In this document: positions 53,812-63,600 of the stretch, piece after piece | How positions within the stretch are numbered: position 1 is the stretch's first letter | Layout: each line of letters opens with the position of its first letter | Assembly (NCBI RefSeq): GCF_016427605.1 | Contig: NZ_JAELXQ010000002.1 | Coordinates: 186,001 to 250,000, forward strand | Length of the DNA stretch: 64,000 nt | Direction of reading: 5' to 3' | DNA from: Ochrobactrum sp. Q0168 | GTDB lineage: Bacteria > Pseudomonadota > Alphaproteobacteria > Rhizobiales > Rhizobiaceae | Program-made: the position numbers and the translations under genes | The notes under the pieces: generated by a model | Told to the model about the DNA's origin: nothing | Database searches by the model: none | What the model saw: the letters and a program-made list of their open reading frames with translations, nothing else

Positions 53812-54699
53812 ATGAATTTGAGAAGCTTTCAGGCATTTGTGGAGGTGGTGCGCCAGGGCGGATTTTCCGCGGCGGCCAGAGCCATTCACGCGACCCAGTC
53901 CACGGTCAGCAAAGCGGTGAAGCAGCTGGAGGAAGAGCTGGGCCTTGCCCTTCTCGACCGCGACGCTACCCCGCCTCGCCTGACGGCTGCGGGCGACATT
54001 GTTTATCGCCGCGCCTTGGCCATGCTGGCCGAGAAAGACGATCTGCTGGCGGAGCTTGGTGAATTGCGCGGCCTGAAACGCGGTCTCCTGCGTCTCGGGC
54101 TGCCACCCATCGGTTCCAGCGTGCTGTTTGCGCCGGTTTTCGCCGCCTATACCAAGCTTTATCCGGATATCGACATTCAGCTGGTTGAGCATGGCAGCCG
54201 CCGTCTGGAAGAGCTTCTGCTCGCGGGCGATGTCGAGCTTGCCGCCTCGCTTCTGCCGGTCGAAGACAGTTTCGAATGGCAGGATGTGCGTTGCGAGCCT
54301 GTCGTCGCCCTGCTGCCCGCGACCCACGAGGCGGCTTCTGGCGAGGGCGTGACGCTGGAGCAGATCGCAGGCCTGCCCTTCATTCTCTTTGAAAGCGGCT
54401 TCGCACTCAATCATATCATCCTCGATGCCTGCCAGCAGCATGGCTTTGCCCCGAATGTCGCGGTCCGCTCCAGCCAGATCGATTTCATCGTCGAACTGGT
54501 GGCGGCGGGCATGGGCGTCGGCTTTCTGCCGCTGATGATCGCCGAGCAACGCCATCATTCCGGCGTGCGCATTCAGAAAATCACCGATGCGGACATGAAC
54601 TGGAACATGGCGCTGATCTGGCGCAAAGGCGCGTTTCTGTCCCATGCAGCGCGCGCCTGGCTGACGCTTGCAAGCGGTGGAACTTCAAAAAAACCTTGA
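53812..54699 (+). CDS. LysR-family regulator divergent from lrgAB
   Basis: The 295-residue protein has the N-terminal LysR helix-turn-helix ([43 protein letters not shown], residues 2-44, quoted in parts as [20 protein letters not shown]) and a substrate-binding domain of the CynR/GltC kind. It is divergent from lrgAB, and control of that operon is likely, as CidR does in Gram-positives. The effector cannot be read from sequence. Confidence 0.9.
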   Translation: MNLRSFQAFVEVVRQGGFSAAARAIHATQSTVSKAVKQLEEELGLALLDRDATPPRLTAAGDIVYRRALAMLAEKDDLLAELGELRGLKRGLLRLGLPPIGSSVLFAPVFAAYTKLYPDIDIQLVEHGSRRLEELLLAGDVELAASLLPVEDSFEWQDVRCEPVVALLPATHEAASGEGVTLEQIAGLPFILFESGFALNHIILDACQQHGFAPNVAVRSSQIDFIVELVAAGMGVGFLPLMIAEQRHHSGVRIQKITDADMNWNMALIWRKGAFLSHAARAWLTLASGGTSKKP

Positions 54700-54793
54700 A
54701 GCGCACGAACCAGCGCCTATCTCCAATAGACACCGACTCTACGCGCCATCCGGCGGCGTTCCGTCTTGATGCTCATCAGCAAAGAAGGAGGCT

Positions 54794-54982
54794 ATGATGG
54801 AAGGTCAGGTTATATTCTACAAAGGCGACAGGATCCTGTACCGGCATCATATCGACGTGCAGGACGACGATTATTCCAAGGGCGTCAATGACGCCTTGAT
54901 CGCCTTCCAGCGCAACTATGCCGGTTTTGATCTTGCGGGCGACGATATTCACGTCCGCTTCAAGAAGCCTGGAGATGTTTGA
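54794..54982 (+). CDS. conserved small hypothetical protein
   Basis: The 62-residue acidic protein starts MMEGQVIFYKGDRILYRHH, after a strong AAGGAGG at 54784-54790. It has no signal peptide or membrane helix. Its mixed charged sequence suggests a small soluble alpha/beta fold. I do not recognise the family. The clear ribosome-binding site supports it as a real gene. ATG 54797 is an alternative start. Confidence 0.65.
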   Translation: MMEGQVIFYKGDRILYRHHIDVQDDDYSKGVNDALIAFQRNYAGFDLAGDDIHVRFKKPGDV

Positions 54983-54998
54983 AAGCTGACCGGGTCCA

Positions 54999-55046
54999 CC
55001 GTGACTGGAGCCCGCGTCCGGTTTCACGCCGAACGCGTGCGGCTCC
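54999..55046. terminator. hairpin downstream of the DUF1127 gene
   Basis: On the minus strand GGAGCCG and CGGGCTCC enclose an inner CACGC/GCGTG stem. It begins 15 bases after the DUF1127 stop. There is no U-run, so termination is uncertain. Confidence 0.4.
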
Positions 55047-55060
55047 TTCTGTCGGCATGA

Positions 55061-55225
55061 TCAGGCGGCTGCGTAAGCGGCTTCACGTGCCACGCGGCGA
55101 ATGTCGTTGCGGCTGAGGCCGAGATCGCTCAGTTCGCGATCGCTGCAGCTTTCAAGCTCACGCAGATTTTCGCAATACTGCATCCAGCGATTGAATTGGG
55201 TACGAAGATTGGTTGGAAGGCTCAT
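55061..55225 (-). CDS. DUF1127 (YjiS-like) small protein
   Basis: The 54-residue protein ends in the DUF1127 pattern: LESCSDRELSDLGLSRNDIRRVAREAA is shown here in parts as SDRELSDLGLSRNDIRRVAR. ATG 55225 follows AGGGG at 55233-55237. DUF1127 proteins of alphaproteobacteria include small RNA-binding proteins, and in Rhodobacter a DUF1127 gene is transcribed with CcsR RNAs. Here the CcsR-like RNA is about 2.7 kb away. Its leader contains GGGAGGAAG (55248-55257), complementary in part to the RNA's loops. Confidence 0.85.
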   Translation of the reverse strand: MSLPTNLRTQFNRWMQYCENLRELESCSDRELSDLGLSRNDIRRVAREAAYAAA

Positions 55226-55388
55226 GGTGGTATCCCCTTGTTTTTATCTTCCTCCCACCATTGAGCTTCCGCCTTTCAAGCACTTTTGAGAAGTGCAGAT
55301 ACTGCATGGCTGCATTGTGATTGGGGAATGCTGATTGCGCCAAAAAAATCCTGGAGCTTTTTGATCGGCTCCACGCTACATAGAGACC

Positions 55389-56153
55389 ATGAACGAAACG
55401 CGTCATGAATCTCCGGTGCAAAACGGCCCAAAAAGGGTCGTTAAGGCCTTTATCATCCATTTGAAGCGGGCGAATGATCGACAGCCGCAGGTGGAGCGGC
55501 TCATCGACAGCCTGCCTCTGCGGGCAGAAGTGATCGACGCCGTTGACGGGCGGGTGCTCGACGGAGAAACCATCCAGCGCGTTTATCGGCGCTCGCTGCA
55601 CAAGCCCCCCTACCCCTTTCCGCTCAGCACCAACGAGATTGCCTGCTTTCTGTCGCACCGCAAGGCGTGGCAGGCCATTGTCGATCAGAAGATCGACGCG
55701 GGTTTCGTGCTGGAAGACGATGTCGAGCTGACGCCGGAATTTGCAGCGGCTTTTCAGGCCGCGTTGCAGCTTGTCGACCATGACAGTTTCATCCGCTTTC
55801 CCTTCCGCGAGCGGGAAACAGGCCGCGAAGTGCTGAATATCGATGGCGTGCGGGTGATCCTGCCCGTGCCGGTCGGCCTTGGCATGGTTGCGCAGCTTGT
55901 CGGTCGCGAGGCGGCGAGACGGCTGCTGGCCGCGACCGAGACATTCGACCGGCCGGTGGACACTACGGCGCAGATGAACTGGGTAACGGGACTGAAGCCG
56001 CTTTCCGTCCTGCCCGGTGGTGTGCGTGAAGTGTCGGTGCGGCTGGGCGGCAGCACCATCCAGAAATCCCGCACCCTGCCGGATAAACTGAAGCGGGAAA
56101 TCCTGCGACCGCTTTATCGCTGGAAGATCAAAAATCGTTCTCGCAAGAGTTAG
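55389..56153 (+). CDS. glycosyltransferase family 25 protein
   Basis: The 254-residue protein fits GT25 (LPS biosynthesis). It has FIIHLKRANDRQ near residue 21, the STNEIACFLSHRKAW motif near residue 82 and the metal/sugar-nucleotide acidic motif FVLEDDVEL near residue 107. It would move galactose or another sugar onto a lipooligosaccharide core or other glycan. It has no signal peptide. It is followed by a polysaccharide deacetylase gene, so an envelope glycan role is plausible. Confidence 0.85.
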   Translation: MNETRHESPVQNGPKRVVKAFIIHLKRANDRQPQVERLIDSLPLRAEVIDAVDGRVLDGETIQRVYRRSLHKPPYPFPLSTNEIACFLSHRKAWQAIVDQKIDAGFVLEDDVELTPEFAAAFQAALQLVDHDSFIRFPFRERETGREVLNIDGVRVILPVPVGLGMVAQLVGREAARRLLAATETFDRPVDTTAQMNWVTGLKPLSVLPGGVREVSVRLGGSTIQKSRTLPDKLKREILRPLYRWKIKNRSRKS

Positions 56154-56255
56154 CAATTCCATCGGAAAGCAAACTGATTTAATTATGCCTTTTTAAATAT
56201 TTAGCCACAGAACATTATTCGTGTGACCGCCTGAAATACAGATTCGAGGATTATC

Positions 56256-56957
56256 GTGTCCGTCCCAATTCTTCTTTATCACCAGATCGATGTTCCGCCC
56301 CGGCACAAAGCGCCGTTTCGCAGCATGACCGTGCATCCCGACCGCTTTCGCAGCCAGATGGCCTGGCTCAAGCGCCTCGGCTATCAGGGATTGTCGTTGA
56401 AGGATGCGCTGCCCTACATCTATGGCGGCAAAAAGGGGAAAGTCGCAGTCATCACCTTCGATGACGGCTTTGAGAATGTCTTCCGCAATGCTCTGCCCAT
56501 CTTGGAGGAGCATGGCTTCACCGCCACAAATTATTTCGTTGCCAATCAGATCGGCGGCTTCAATCTGTGGGATCAGAAAATCGGCGTGGCGCGGGCCGAT
56601 TGCATGGGCGTCGCCGAAATGCGCGAATGGGCGGCCCTTGGTCACGAAGTGGGGTCGCATACGCTCGATCATATCAATCTCAGCGAAGCAAACGATATGG
56701 AAGCCGAAGTGCAGATCCGGCAATCCCGGGAAAAGATCGAGGATCTGCTTGGGCAGGAAGTGATCTCTTTCGCCTATCCCTATGGCGGCGAAAATGCCAG
56801 AACGCGCGAGATTGTCGCGCAGGCGGGCTATAAATACGCCACCACGACGGAAAAGCGCCGCGCGAAACCCACCGATGACCCGTTCGGCATTCCGCGCCTG
56901 ACGATCCGGCGTAACGATATATGGCTGCAATTCCTGCGGAAGCTCACCCTGTCCTGA
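56256..56957 (+). CDS. polysaccharide deacetylase (NodB-homology)
   Basis: The 233-residue protein has the NodB fold with the TFDDGF motif (catalytic Asp pair, residues about 67-72), SHTLDH with metal His residues near 132, and AYPYGGEN near 168. Translation begins at GTG 56256, preceded by GAGG. It would remove acetyl groups from a glycan. No signal peptide is visible. It could be cytoplasmic, working on a precursor, and follows the GT25 gene after 102 bases. Confidence 0.88.
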   Translation: MSVPILLYHQIDVPPRHKAPFRSMTVHPDRFRSQMAWLKRLGYQGLSLKDALPYIYGGKKGKVAVITFDDGFENVFRNALPILEEHGFTATNYFVANQIGGFNLWDQKIGVARADCMGVAEMREWAALGHEVGSHTLDHINLSEANDMEAEVQIRQSREKIEDLLGQEVISFAYPYGGENARTREIVAQAGYKYATTTEKRRAKPTDDPFGIPRLTIRRNDIWLQFLRKLTLS

Positions 56958-57006
56958 CCGCGCAACAAACCGGGTGCAGGTATTGTGCCCTTCTGGCTGC
57001 ATTTGC

Positions 57007-57020
57007 TTGATCTCGATCAA
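57007..57020. promoter_or_regulatory. FNR/FixK anaerobox upstream of hemA
   Basis: TTGATCTCGATCAA is an exact TTGAT-N4-ATCAA palindrome about 197 bases before hemA. Oxygen-controlled hemA expression through FixK/FnrN is known in rhizobia and Rhodobacter. Confidence 0.75.
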
Positions 57021-57116
57021 TGCTGCTTCAATAAAACGTGGCAAATTGCCCGCAACCGCGCCATGGACGTCACAGGCCAAAAGCGCTAGTTAAGGCAAAG
57101 ACAAGCGCATCGGCCT

Positions 57117-57136
57117 AAAAATCGGGAGCGATTTTT
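57117..57136. repeat. short palindrome in the hemA leader region
   Basis: AAAAATCG-GGAG-CGATTTTT is a perfect 8+8 dyad 80 bases before hemA. The core AAAATCGGGAGCGATTTTT is of a kind seen often in rhizobial intergenic regions. It could form a hairpin in the hemA leader. Confidence 0.5.
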
Positions 57137-57216
57137 CGGAAACACGGTGCGTCGAATCAAATAGTTAGAGCGAGTTTTGTGCGCCCCTCGCGGTCGCGCT
57201 GCCCTCTAAGGAGCGC

Positions 57217-58497
57217 ATGATGGATTATCGCCGGTTTTTCGAAGAAGCGATCGATCAGTTGCACGCCGAGAAGCGTTACCGCGTTTTCGCCGACCTCGAA
57301 CGCATTGTCGGACGCTTCCCCCGCGCGATCTGGCGGAACAACGGTACAGCCCGTGAAATCACCGTCTGGTGTTCCAATGATTATCTCGGCATGGGTCACC
57401 ATCCCGACGTGATCAAGGCCATGTGCGACACCGCAAGCAATGCCGGTTCCGGCGCCGGCGGCACGCGCAATATCTCCGGCAACAACCATCCGCTGGTCGA
57501 ACTGGAAGCCGAACTGGCCGATCTGCATGGCAAGGAAGCCGGTCTGGTGTTCACCTCCGGTTTCATTTCCAACGAAGCCTCGATCTCGACCATTGCGCGC
57601 TTGCTGCCAAACTGCCTCATCCTGTCCGACGAGCTGAACCATGCCTCGATGATCGAAGGCGTGCGCCGTTCGGGCGCGGAGAAGAAGATTTTCCGTCACA
57701 ACGACGTCGAGCATCTGGAGCAGCTTCTGAAGGCAGCCGATCCGGCGCGCGCCAAGCTGATCGTGTTCGAATCCGTCTATTCGATGGATGGCGATATTGC
57801 GCCGATCGAAAAGATTGCCGATCTGGCCGACAAGTATAATGCGATGACCTATATTGATGAAGTTCACGCGGTCGGCATGTATGGCGCGCGCGGCGGCGGC
57901 ATCACCGACCGTGACGGTCTGGCGCACCGCATCGACATCATCGAAGGCACGCTTGCCAAGGCTTTCGGCGCGCTGGGCGGCTATATCACCGGTTCACGCG
58001 CCATTATCGACGCCGTGCGTTCCTATGCGCCGGGCTTCATCTTCACGACGGCGCTTCCGCCATCGGTGGCAGCGGCTGCGACCGCTTCAATCCGCCATCT
58101 CAAGGCGTCGCAGGTTGAACGCGATGGCCAGCAGCGTCAGGCGCAGCAAGCCAAAGACGTGCTTTCGGCGGCTGGTCTGCCCGTCATGCCTTCGGACACC
58201 CATATCGTGCCGGTGCTGGTCGGCGATCCGGAACTTTGCAAGAAGGCCAGCGACCGTCTCCTCGATGTGCACGGCATCTATATCCAGCCGATCAACTATC
58301 CGACTGTGCCGCGCGGCACCGAACGCCTGCGCATCACGCCGTCGCCGCTGCATGACGATGCGCTGATCGACGGGCTGAAGGATGCCCTGCTGGAAGTCTG
58401 GAACACGCTTGGCATTCCTTTTGCCGAGAACGATGCCCCGCAGACGGCCAGTTCCGACCGCGTCGTGCCGCTAATGGTCTCCAAGGCGGGTGGATAA
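57217..58497 (+). CDS. hemA: 5-aminolevulinate synthase
   Basis: The 426-residue PLP enzyme matches alphaproteobacterial Hem[12 protein letters not shown] near residue 49, [19 protein letters not shown] in parts, [12 protein letters not shown], and the PLP lysine Lys248 in EGTLAKAFG. It condenses glycine with succinyl-CoA to give 5-aminolevulinate for heme. The start at ATG 57217 follows AAGGAG. An anaerobox lies upstream, which would link heme supply to cbb3 oxidase. A terminator follows at 58522. Confidence 0.96.
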   Translation: MMDYRRFFEEAIDQLHAEKRYRVFADLERIVGRFPRAIWRNNGTAREITVWCSNDYLGMGHHPDVIKAMCDTASNAGSGAGGTRNISGNNHPLVELEAELADLHGKEAGLVFTSGFISNEASISTIARLLPNCLILSDELNHASMIEGVRRSGAEKKIFRHNDVEHLEQLLKAADPARAKLIVFESVYSMDGDIAPIEKIADLADKYNAMTYIDEVHAVGMYGARGGGITDRDGLAHRIDIIEGTLAKAFGALGGYITGSRAIIDAVRSYAPGFIFTTALPPSVAAAATASIRHLKASQVERDGQQRQAQQAKDVLSAAGLPVMPSDTHIVPVLVGDPELCKKASDRLLDVHGIYIQPINYPTVPRGTERLRITPSPLHDDALIDGLKDALLEVWNTLGIPFAENDAPQTASSDRVVPLMVSKAGG

Positions 58498-58521
58498 GCG
58501 CCTCGCAAATAGCTGATGGAA

Positions 58522-58545
58522 AAAGGCCGGTTTTCACCGGCCTTT
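58522..58545. terminator. bidirectional Rho-independent terminator (hemA / aminotransferase)
   Basis: AAAGGCCGGT and ACCGGCCTTT form a 10-base-pair stem with the loop TTTC, followed by a T-rich run. It serves hemA and the convergent aminotransferase gene. Confidence 0.88.
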
Positions 58546-58556
58546 CTTGTTTTAGG

Positions 58557-59723
58557 TTAAAGCTGCTCGATCCATTTTACGAGCCGCGCTGCGGCCTCGT
58601 CGATCTGATGCGGAGCGCGGCCGAAGCAAAGGCGGAAGAATCCTTCCCCGCCCTGCCCAAAGGCGCTGCCCGGTGCGAGGCCCACATTGGCCCGGTCGAT
58701 CATATCGATGGCCGCCTTGACGGAATCCGTCACGCCTTCAACGCCGAAGAACAGATAGAACGCGCCTTGGGGCGGCGTGAGGCGCACCTTGCCGGTTGCC
58801 TGCAAGGCCGAGCACAGCCTGTCGCGGGTGGCGCGAGCGCGCTCCACCTGCATGGCAATAAACGGTTCGCCCTGATCGAGCGCCGCCACTGCACCGCGCT
58901 GCATGAACGGCGCCACGCCGGAATTGGAATACTGGATCATGTTTTCGATCACCGGACCAACGGATGGGTGCACGGTCATCCAGCCCACGCGCCAGCCGGT
59001 CATGGCCCAGTTTTTGGAGAAGGAATTGACGAAGATGATGCGGTCGTCAGGCTCCATGATTTCCATGAAGGACCGTGCATGGCCGCCGCCATAATAGAAA
59101 TGCGTGTAGATCTCGTCGGCGATGATCCAGAGCCCATGCTTGCGCGCGAGATCGAGAATGAAACGCAGCGTCTCGCGATCAGCGGTCCATCCGGTCGGGT
59201 TGGACGGCGTATTGATGAAAAGCGCGCGGGTGCGCGGCGTGATGGCGGCGGCGATTTTCTCCGGGTCGAGCACCCAGCCATTCGCGCCGAATTCGAGCTC
59301 TACCGCCACCGGCACCGCACCTGCAAGACCAGCCGCGCCGACAAAATTCGGCCAGGCTGGCGACAGATAGATCGCTTCCTCGCCCGCACCCACTGTCGCG
59401 GTCAGCGCCATCTCGATGGCGTGCATGCCCGAGCCGGTGACATAGAAATTTTCAGGCTTCAGGGGCAGCGGGAAATGACGCGCATGATAACGGGCCAACG
59501 CCTCGCGCAGTTCAGGAATTCCGGCCTGCCAGGTATAGAAGGTCTCGCCATCGGTGATGCTTTTCTGCGCCGCATCGCGAATGAAATCCGGCGTCGGCAG
59601 ATCGCCCTCGCCGACCCACAACGGAATGAGACCTTCGCGGCCCCGGCCATGATTGGCAACGGCTACAATGCCGCTTTCAGGCGCTTGCGCTGCTTCGCGG
59701 CGGAGACTGGCTAAAAGTGTCAT
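58557..59723 (-). CDS. class I/II PLP aminotransferase
   Basis: The 388-residue protein has the fold-type-I aminotransferase features: PLWVGEGDLPTP near the start, NTPSNPTGW, DEIYTHFYYG and the PLP Lys in NSFSKNWAMTGWRVGW near residue 237. Substrate specificity cannot be fixed. It could be an aspartate, aromatic or branched-chain enzyme. It is convergent with hemA and upstream of a short non-coding region before mscL. Confidence 0.88.
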   Translation of the reverse strand: MTLLASLRREAAQAPESGIVAVANHGRGREGLIPLWVGEGDLPTPDFIRDAAQKSITDGETFYTWQAGIPELREALARYHARHFPLPLKPENFYVTGSGMHAIEMALTATVGAGEEAIYLSPAWPNFVGAAGLAGAVPVAVELEFGANGWVLDPEKIAAAITPRTRALFINTPSNPTGWTADRETLRFILDLARKHGLWIIADEIYTHFYYGGGHARSFMEIMEPDDRIIFVNSFSKNWAMTGWRVGWMTVHPSVGPVIENMIQYSNSGVAPFMQRGAVAALDQGEPFIAMQVERARATRDRLCSALQATGKVRLTPPQGAFYLFFGVEGVTDSVKAAIDMIDRANVGLAPGSAFGQGGEGFFRLCFGRAPHQIDEAAARLVKWIEQL

Positions 59724-59837
59724 GATGATCCTGCGCTGCTTGCTCTATGTCTATCGGCCTTACCAAGACGCGAGCACAAAATCACTCGGCATTTTGTGAT
59801 GATCCGATCATCGGGATTGATGAATGCCAAAAGAAAA

Positions 59838-59857
59838 CGGAGCCCTCGCAGGCTCCG
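59838..59857 (-). terminator. Rho-independent terminator of mscL
   Basis: On the minus strand CGGAGCC and GGCTCCG form a 7-base-pair stem with the loop TGCGAG, followed by TTTTCTTTT. It starts 27 bases after the mscL stop. Confidence 0.8.
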
Positions 59858-59884
59858 CTTTGCATTCCAAAGGAAAAATCCCGA

Positions 59885-60295
59885 TCAGGCCTTCTTGGCA
59901 AGCAGATCGCGGATTTCCGTCAGCAGCACTTCCTCGCGCGGGGCTTCCGGCTCAGGCTTTGCTTCTTCCTTCTTCTTCAGGCGGTTCATGGCCTTGACGA
60001 CAAGGAACAGAACCCAGGCGATAATCAGGAAATTGATCAGCAGGGTGACGAAGTTACCGTAAGCAATAGTCGCACCGGCTTCACGGGCGGCGGCAAGCGT
60101 GGACTTCGGCTCACCGGCAAGCTGGATGAACATGTTCGAAAAGTCGATACCGCCGGTGATCAGACCGATGATCGGCATGATGATGTCGTTGACGATGGAA
60201 TTGACGAGGCCACCGAAGGCGCCGCCGATGATCACACCGATGGCCAGATCGACCATATTCCCCTTGAGAGCGAATTCCCTGAATTCTTTCAACAT
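59885..60295 (-). CDS. mscL: large-conductance mechanosensitive channel
   Basis: The 136-residue protein has two membrane helices (about residues 14-38 and 75-100), begins [20 protein letters not shown], the conserved pore helix, and ends in a charged C-terminal bundle with a Lys/Glu-rich linker. MscL opens under high membrane tension to protect against hypo-osmotic shock. It is a single gene with its own terminator. Confidence 0.96.
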   Translation of the reverse strand: MLKEFREFALKGNMVDLAIGVIIGGAFGGLVNSIVNDIIMPIIGLITGGIDFSNMFIQLAGEPKSTLAAAREAGATIAYGNFVTLLINFLIIAWVLFLVVKAMNRLKKKEEAKPEPEAPREEVLLTEIRDLLAKKA

Positions 60296-60602
60296 TAGCC
60301 TGTCTCCCTCACGAGTGCGACTGCATAACCGGGCCGTCGTTGCTGCGGTGCGCTCGTCGAATTAACCTGGCGTCAGATGGCTCTGACAGTGAACGATAGA
60401 ACCGCTCCTGACTTTGGGGGCTCGAAAAGCGTTCCATCAAACTATCCTTCGCTTAGTTTGTATTCGAAAAACTTCAAAGAAAAGATAAACGCGGATATCG
60501 ACGGGTAAAACATCCGGCTTTTCATCAATATTCTTGCGCGCTGGACATGAAAGTGCTTGCGTCAGGCGGAGTTGGATAAACGGAAGAGGAATAAAGCCGC
60601 CT
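60296..60602. other. non-coding gap between mscL and the hybrid kinase
   Basis: About 305 bases contain no supported gene, repeat or RNA. The region should hold the divergent promoters of mscL and the kinase. No clear operator stands out. Confidence 0.5.
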
Positions 60603-63600
60603 ATGCAAGGTTGGGGAATCATCGGCGCCGCCTTTCTATATCTGCTGCTTCTCTTTGCTGTCGCCAGTATCGGTGACCGCAGATCGTCGCGGTGGAACAG
60701 TGCGCCGCGTCCCTATGTCTATGCGCTGAGCCTCGCGGTCTATTGCACGTCCTGGACCTTTTTCGGCTCCGTCGGCTTGTCGGCACAGCGCGGGCTGGAA
60801 TTTCTCGGCATCTATATCGGCCCCATCCTGGTTTTCACGCTCGGCAACCGTTTGATGCGCCATATCGTGCGACTGGCCAAGGCGGAGCGCATCACCTCCA
60901 TCGCCGATTTTCTGGCTGCGCGTTACGGCAAGAGTTTTGGCGTTGCCTCGCTTGCCACCTGCATCGCTGCAGTCGGATCGATCCCCTATATCGCCTTGCA
61001 GCTGAAGGCTGTCGCTGGCAGCGTCGGGCTGGTGATGGACCATTATGGCCGCGCCGTTGCCCCACCGGCCTTCATCTTCGGCGATATTTCACTGGCCGTC
61101 GCCGCCGTGCTGGCCGTCTTCGCCATCCTGTTCGGCACGCGCCATACCGATGCGACCGAGCACCAGAACGGTCTCATCCTCGCCATTGCGGTGGAATCGG
61201 TCATCAAGCTCTCCGCATTCCTCACCGTCGGGCTTGCCTGCACCTTTTTCCTGTTCGGCTCGCCCTCGCAGCTCATAGACCAGATTTCCCAGTCCACCGA
61301 TGCGCTGAAAGCCTTTCACTACCAGACCTCAATCGGCACCTGGATCATTCAAACCGCGCTCAGTGCCGCGGCTATCATTATGCTGCCGCGCCAGTTCCAC
61401 GTCACGGTTGTCGAAAGCCGCAGCGACAAGGAGCTGCGCACCGCATCCTGGCTGTTCCCGATCTATCTGGTGCTGATCAATATCTTCGTCTTTCCGATTG
61501 CCTTGATCGGCGTGATGACGCTCGGCAATACGGTGAGCGGCGATCTCTACGTGCTTGCCCTGCCGCTTGCCGCCGAAGCGCACTGGATGGCCCTCATTGC
61601 CTTCCTCGGCGGGTTGTCGGCGGCGACAGCCATGGTGATCGTCGCCTGCGTGGCGCTGTCGATCATGATTTCCAACCATCTCGTGCTGCCGCTTTTCATC
61701 CGCAGCATGGCAAAGCGCCATCCCGCCGAACAGCCCGACCTTACCAAGGCTATTCTCAATACAAGGCGCGTGACGATCGTCGGCATTCTGGCGCTTGCCT
61801 TCGCCTATTATCGCTTCACGTCCAACAATATTCACCTCGCCTCCATCGGCTTCGTGTCCTTCGCGGCCATTGCGCAATTTGCGCCGGCCTTCATCGGCGG
61901 CCTTTTCTGGCGCAATGCCAATGGGCGCGGCGCGATGCTGGGCCTGTCGGCAGGCTTTCTCGTCTGGGCCTATACGCTGCTGCTGCCCACCATGGCGCCG
62001 GAAGACGCCGCCATTTTGCGCGACGGTTTTCTGGGCTTCACGGCGCTGCGCCCGGAAGCGCTGTTCGGCACCGATGCGCTGCCGCTGACCAATGGCGTGA
62101 TATGGAGCCTCGCCGCCAATACGCTGTTCTATGTTCTGGGTTCGTTGTCGCGCGCCTCGACGCCGCTGGAGCGCATTCAGGCCAGCATCTTCCTGCCGCG
62201 CTATTCCATCGCCACGCCAACTCTGAAACGCTTCCGCACTACGGTCACCGTGGCCGAACTGAAAGCAACCATGGCGCGCTATCTCGGCTCCGAGCGCGTC
62301 GAGCGCGCCTTCCTGCGGTTCGAAGGGCATCAGCAGCGCAGGCTGGATCCGGGCATGACGGTGGACACGCCCCTGATCCGCTATGCCGAACAACTCCTCG
62401 GCACGGCGGTCGGCACGGCCTCGGCGCGATTGGTTCTGTCGCTGCTTCTGCAACGTAACGATGCTTCCGGGCGGGATGCGCGCCAGCTTCTCGATGACGC
62501 TTCCGCCGCCCTGCAACAAAACCGCGACCTGTTGCAGATCGCGCTCGACCAGATGGAACAGGGCATCACGGTTTTCGACAAGGATTTCCGGCTGGCCTTC
62601 TGGAACCGCCAGTTCCGCACCCTGCTCAACCTGCCTGACGAGGTGATGCAGGTGGGCATCCCCGTTTCGGAAATCGTCGAGCATCTGATCCGCCGCGAAG
62701 ACGTCGCCTTCAATGCGCGCAACAGCCTCATCCATTCGCTGACGGCCAGCCGCAAGCCGGTGCGCCTGAAGATGAAATCAACGGGCAAGACGCTCGAAAT
62801 CCAGTCCAATCCGATGCCCGATGGCGGCATCGTCGCGACCTATACCGATATCACCGCCGCTGTCGAAGCGGACCTGATGCGTCAGAAAGCCGCCGAAATG
62901 CTGGAACAGCGCGTGGCCGACCGCACGGCGGAGCTGACCCATGTGAACCAGGAACTGGCGCGGGCGCAGGCCGCCGCCGAAGAGGCCAATCTCGGCAAGA
63001 CGCGCTTTCTCGCCGCCGCTGGCCACGACATCCTGCAACCGCTCAACGCGGCGCGCCTCTATTCCACCGCGCTGTCGGAAAAACTCGGGCGTTCGGAAAC
63101 CAGCGAATTTGCCCGCAACATCGATTCCTCGCTGGAGGCGGTGGAAGCCATTCTGGGTATGGTGCTGGATATTTCGCGTCTCGACACGGGTTCGCTGAAG
63201 CCTGAAGTCTCGGTGTTCCGGCTGGACAGGTTGCTGAGCCAGATCGCCACGGATTTCACACCGCTGGCGCGCAAGAAGGCGCTGAAACTGCGGGTGGTGC
63301 CGTCGAGCATCGTCGTGAAAACCGACCGCAACATGCTGCGCCGCCTGATCCAGAATCTCGTTTCCAATTCGATCAAATATAGCCGCAGCGGCGGCATATT
63401 GCTCGGCGTCCGGCGGCGCGGGGCTTATGGCGAATTGCAGGTGCTCGACACCGGCATCGGCATTCCACAACACAAGCTGAAGCTCGTCTTCCGCGAATTC
63501 ACCCGCCTTGATGAAGGCATGCGCGAGGCGGAAGGGCTGGGGCTTGGCCTCTCCATCGTTGACCGCATCGCCCGGCTGCTGGGATTTCCGCTGTCGGTGC

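Noticed and set aside
55233-55260. A second CCUCCUCCC RNA on the plus strand at CTTCCTCCCACC
   Set aside because: There is only one motif, with no flanking stem or terminator. It is better explained as the complement of the DUF1127 leader.
60692-62458. Long plus-strand ORF of 588 codons inside the kinase gene
   Set aside because: It is in a different frame from the continuous domain-bearing frame that starts at 60603. Its Arg/Leu/Ser/His-rich composition is typical of an out-of-frame read of GC-rich DNA.
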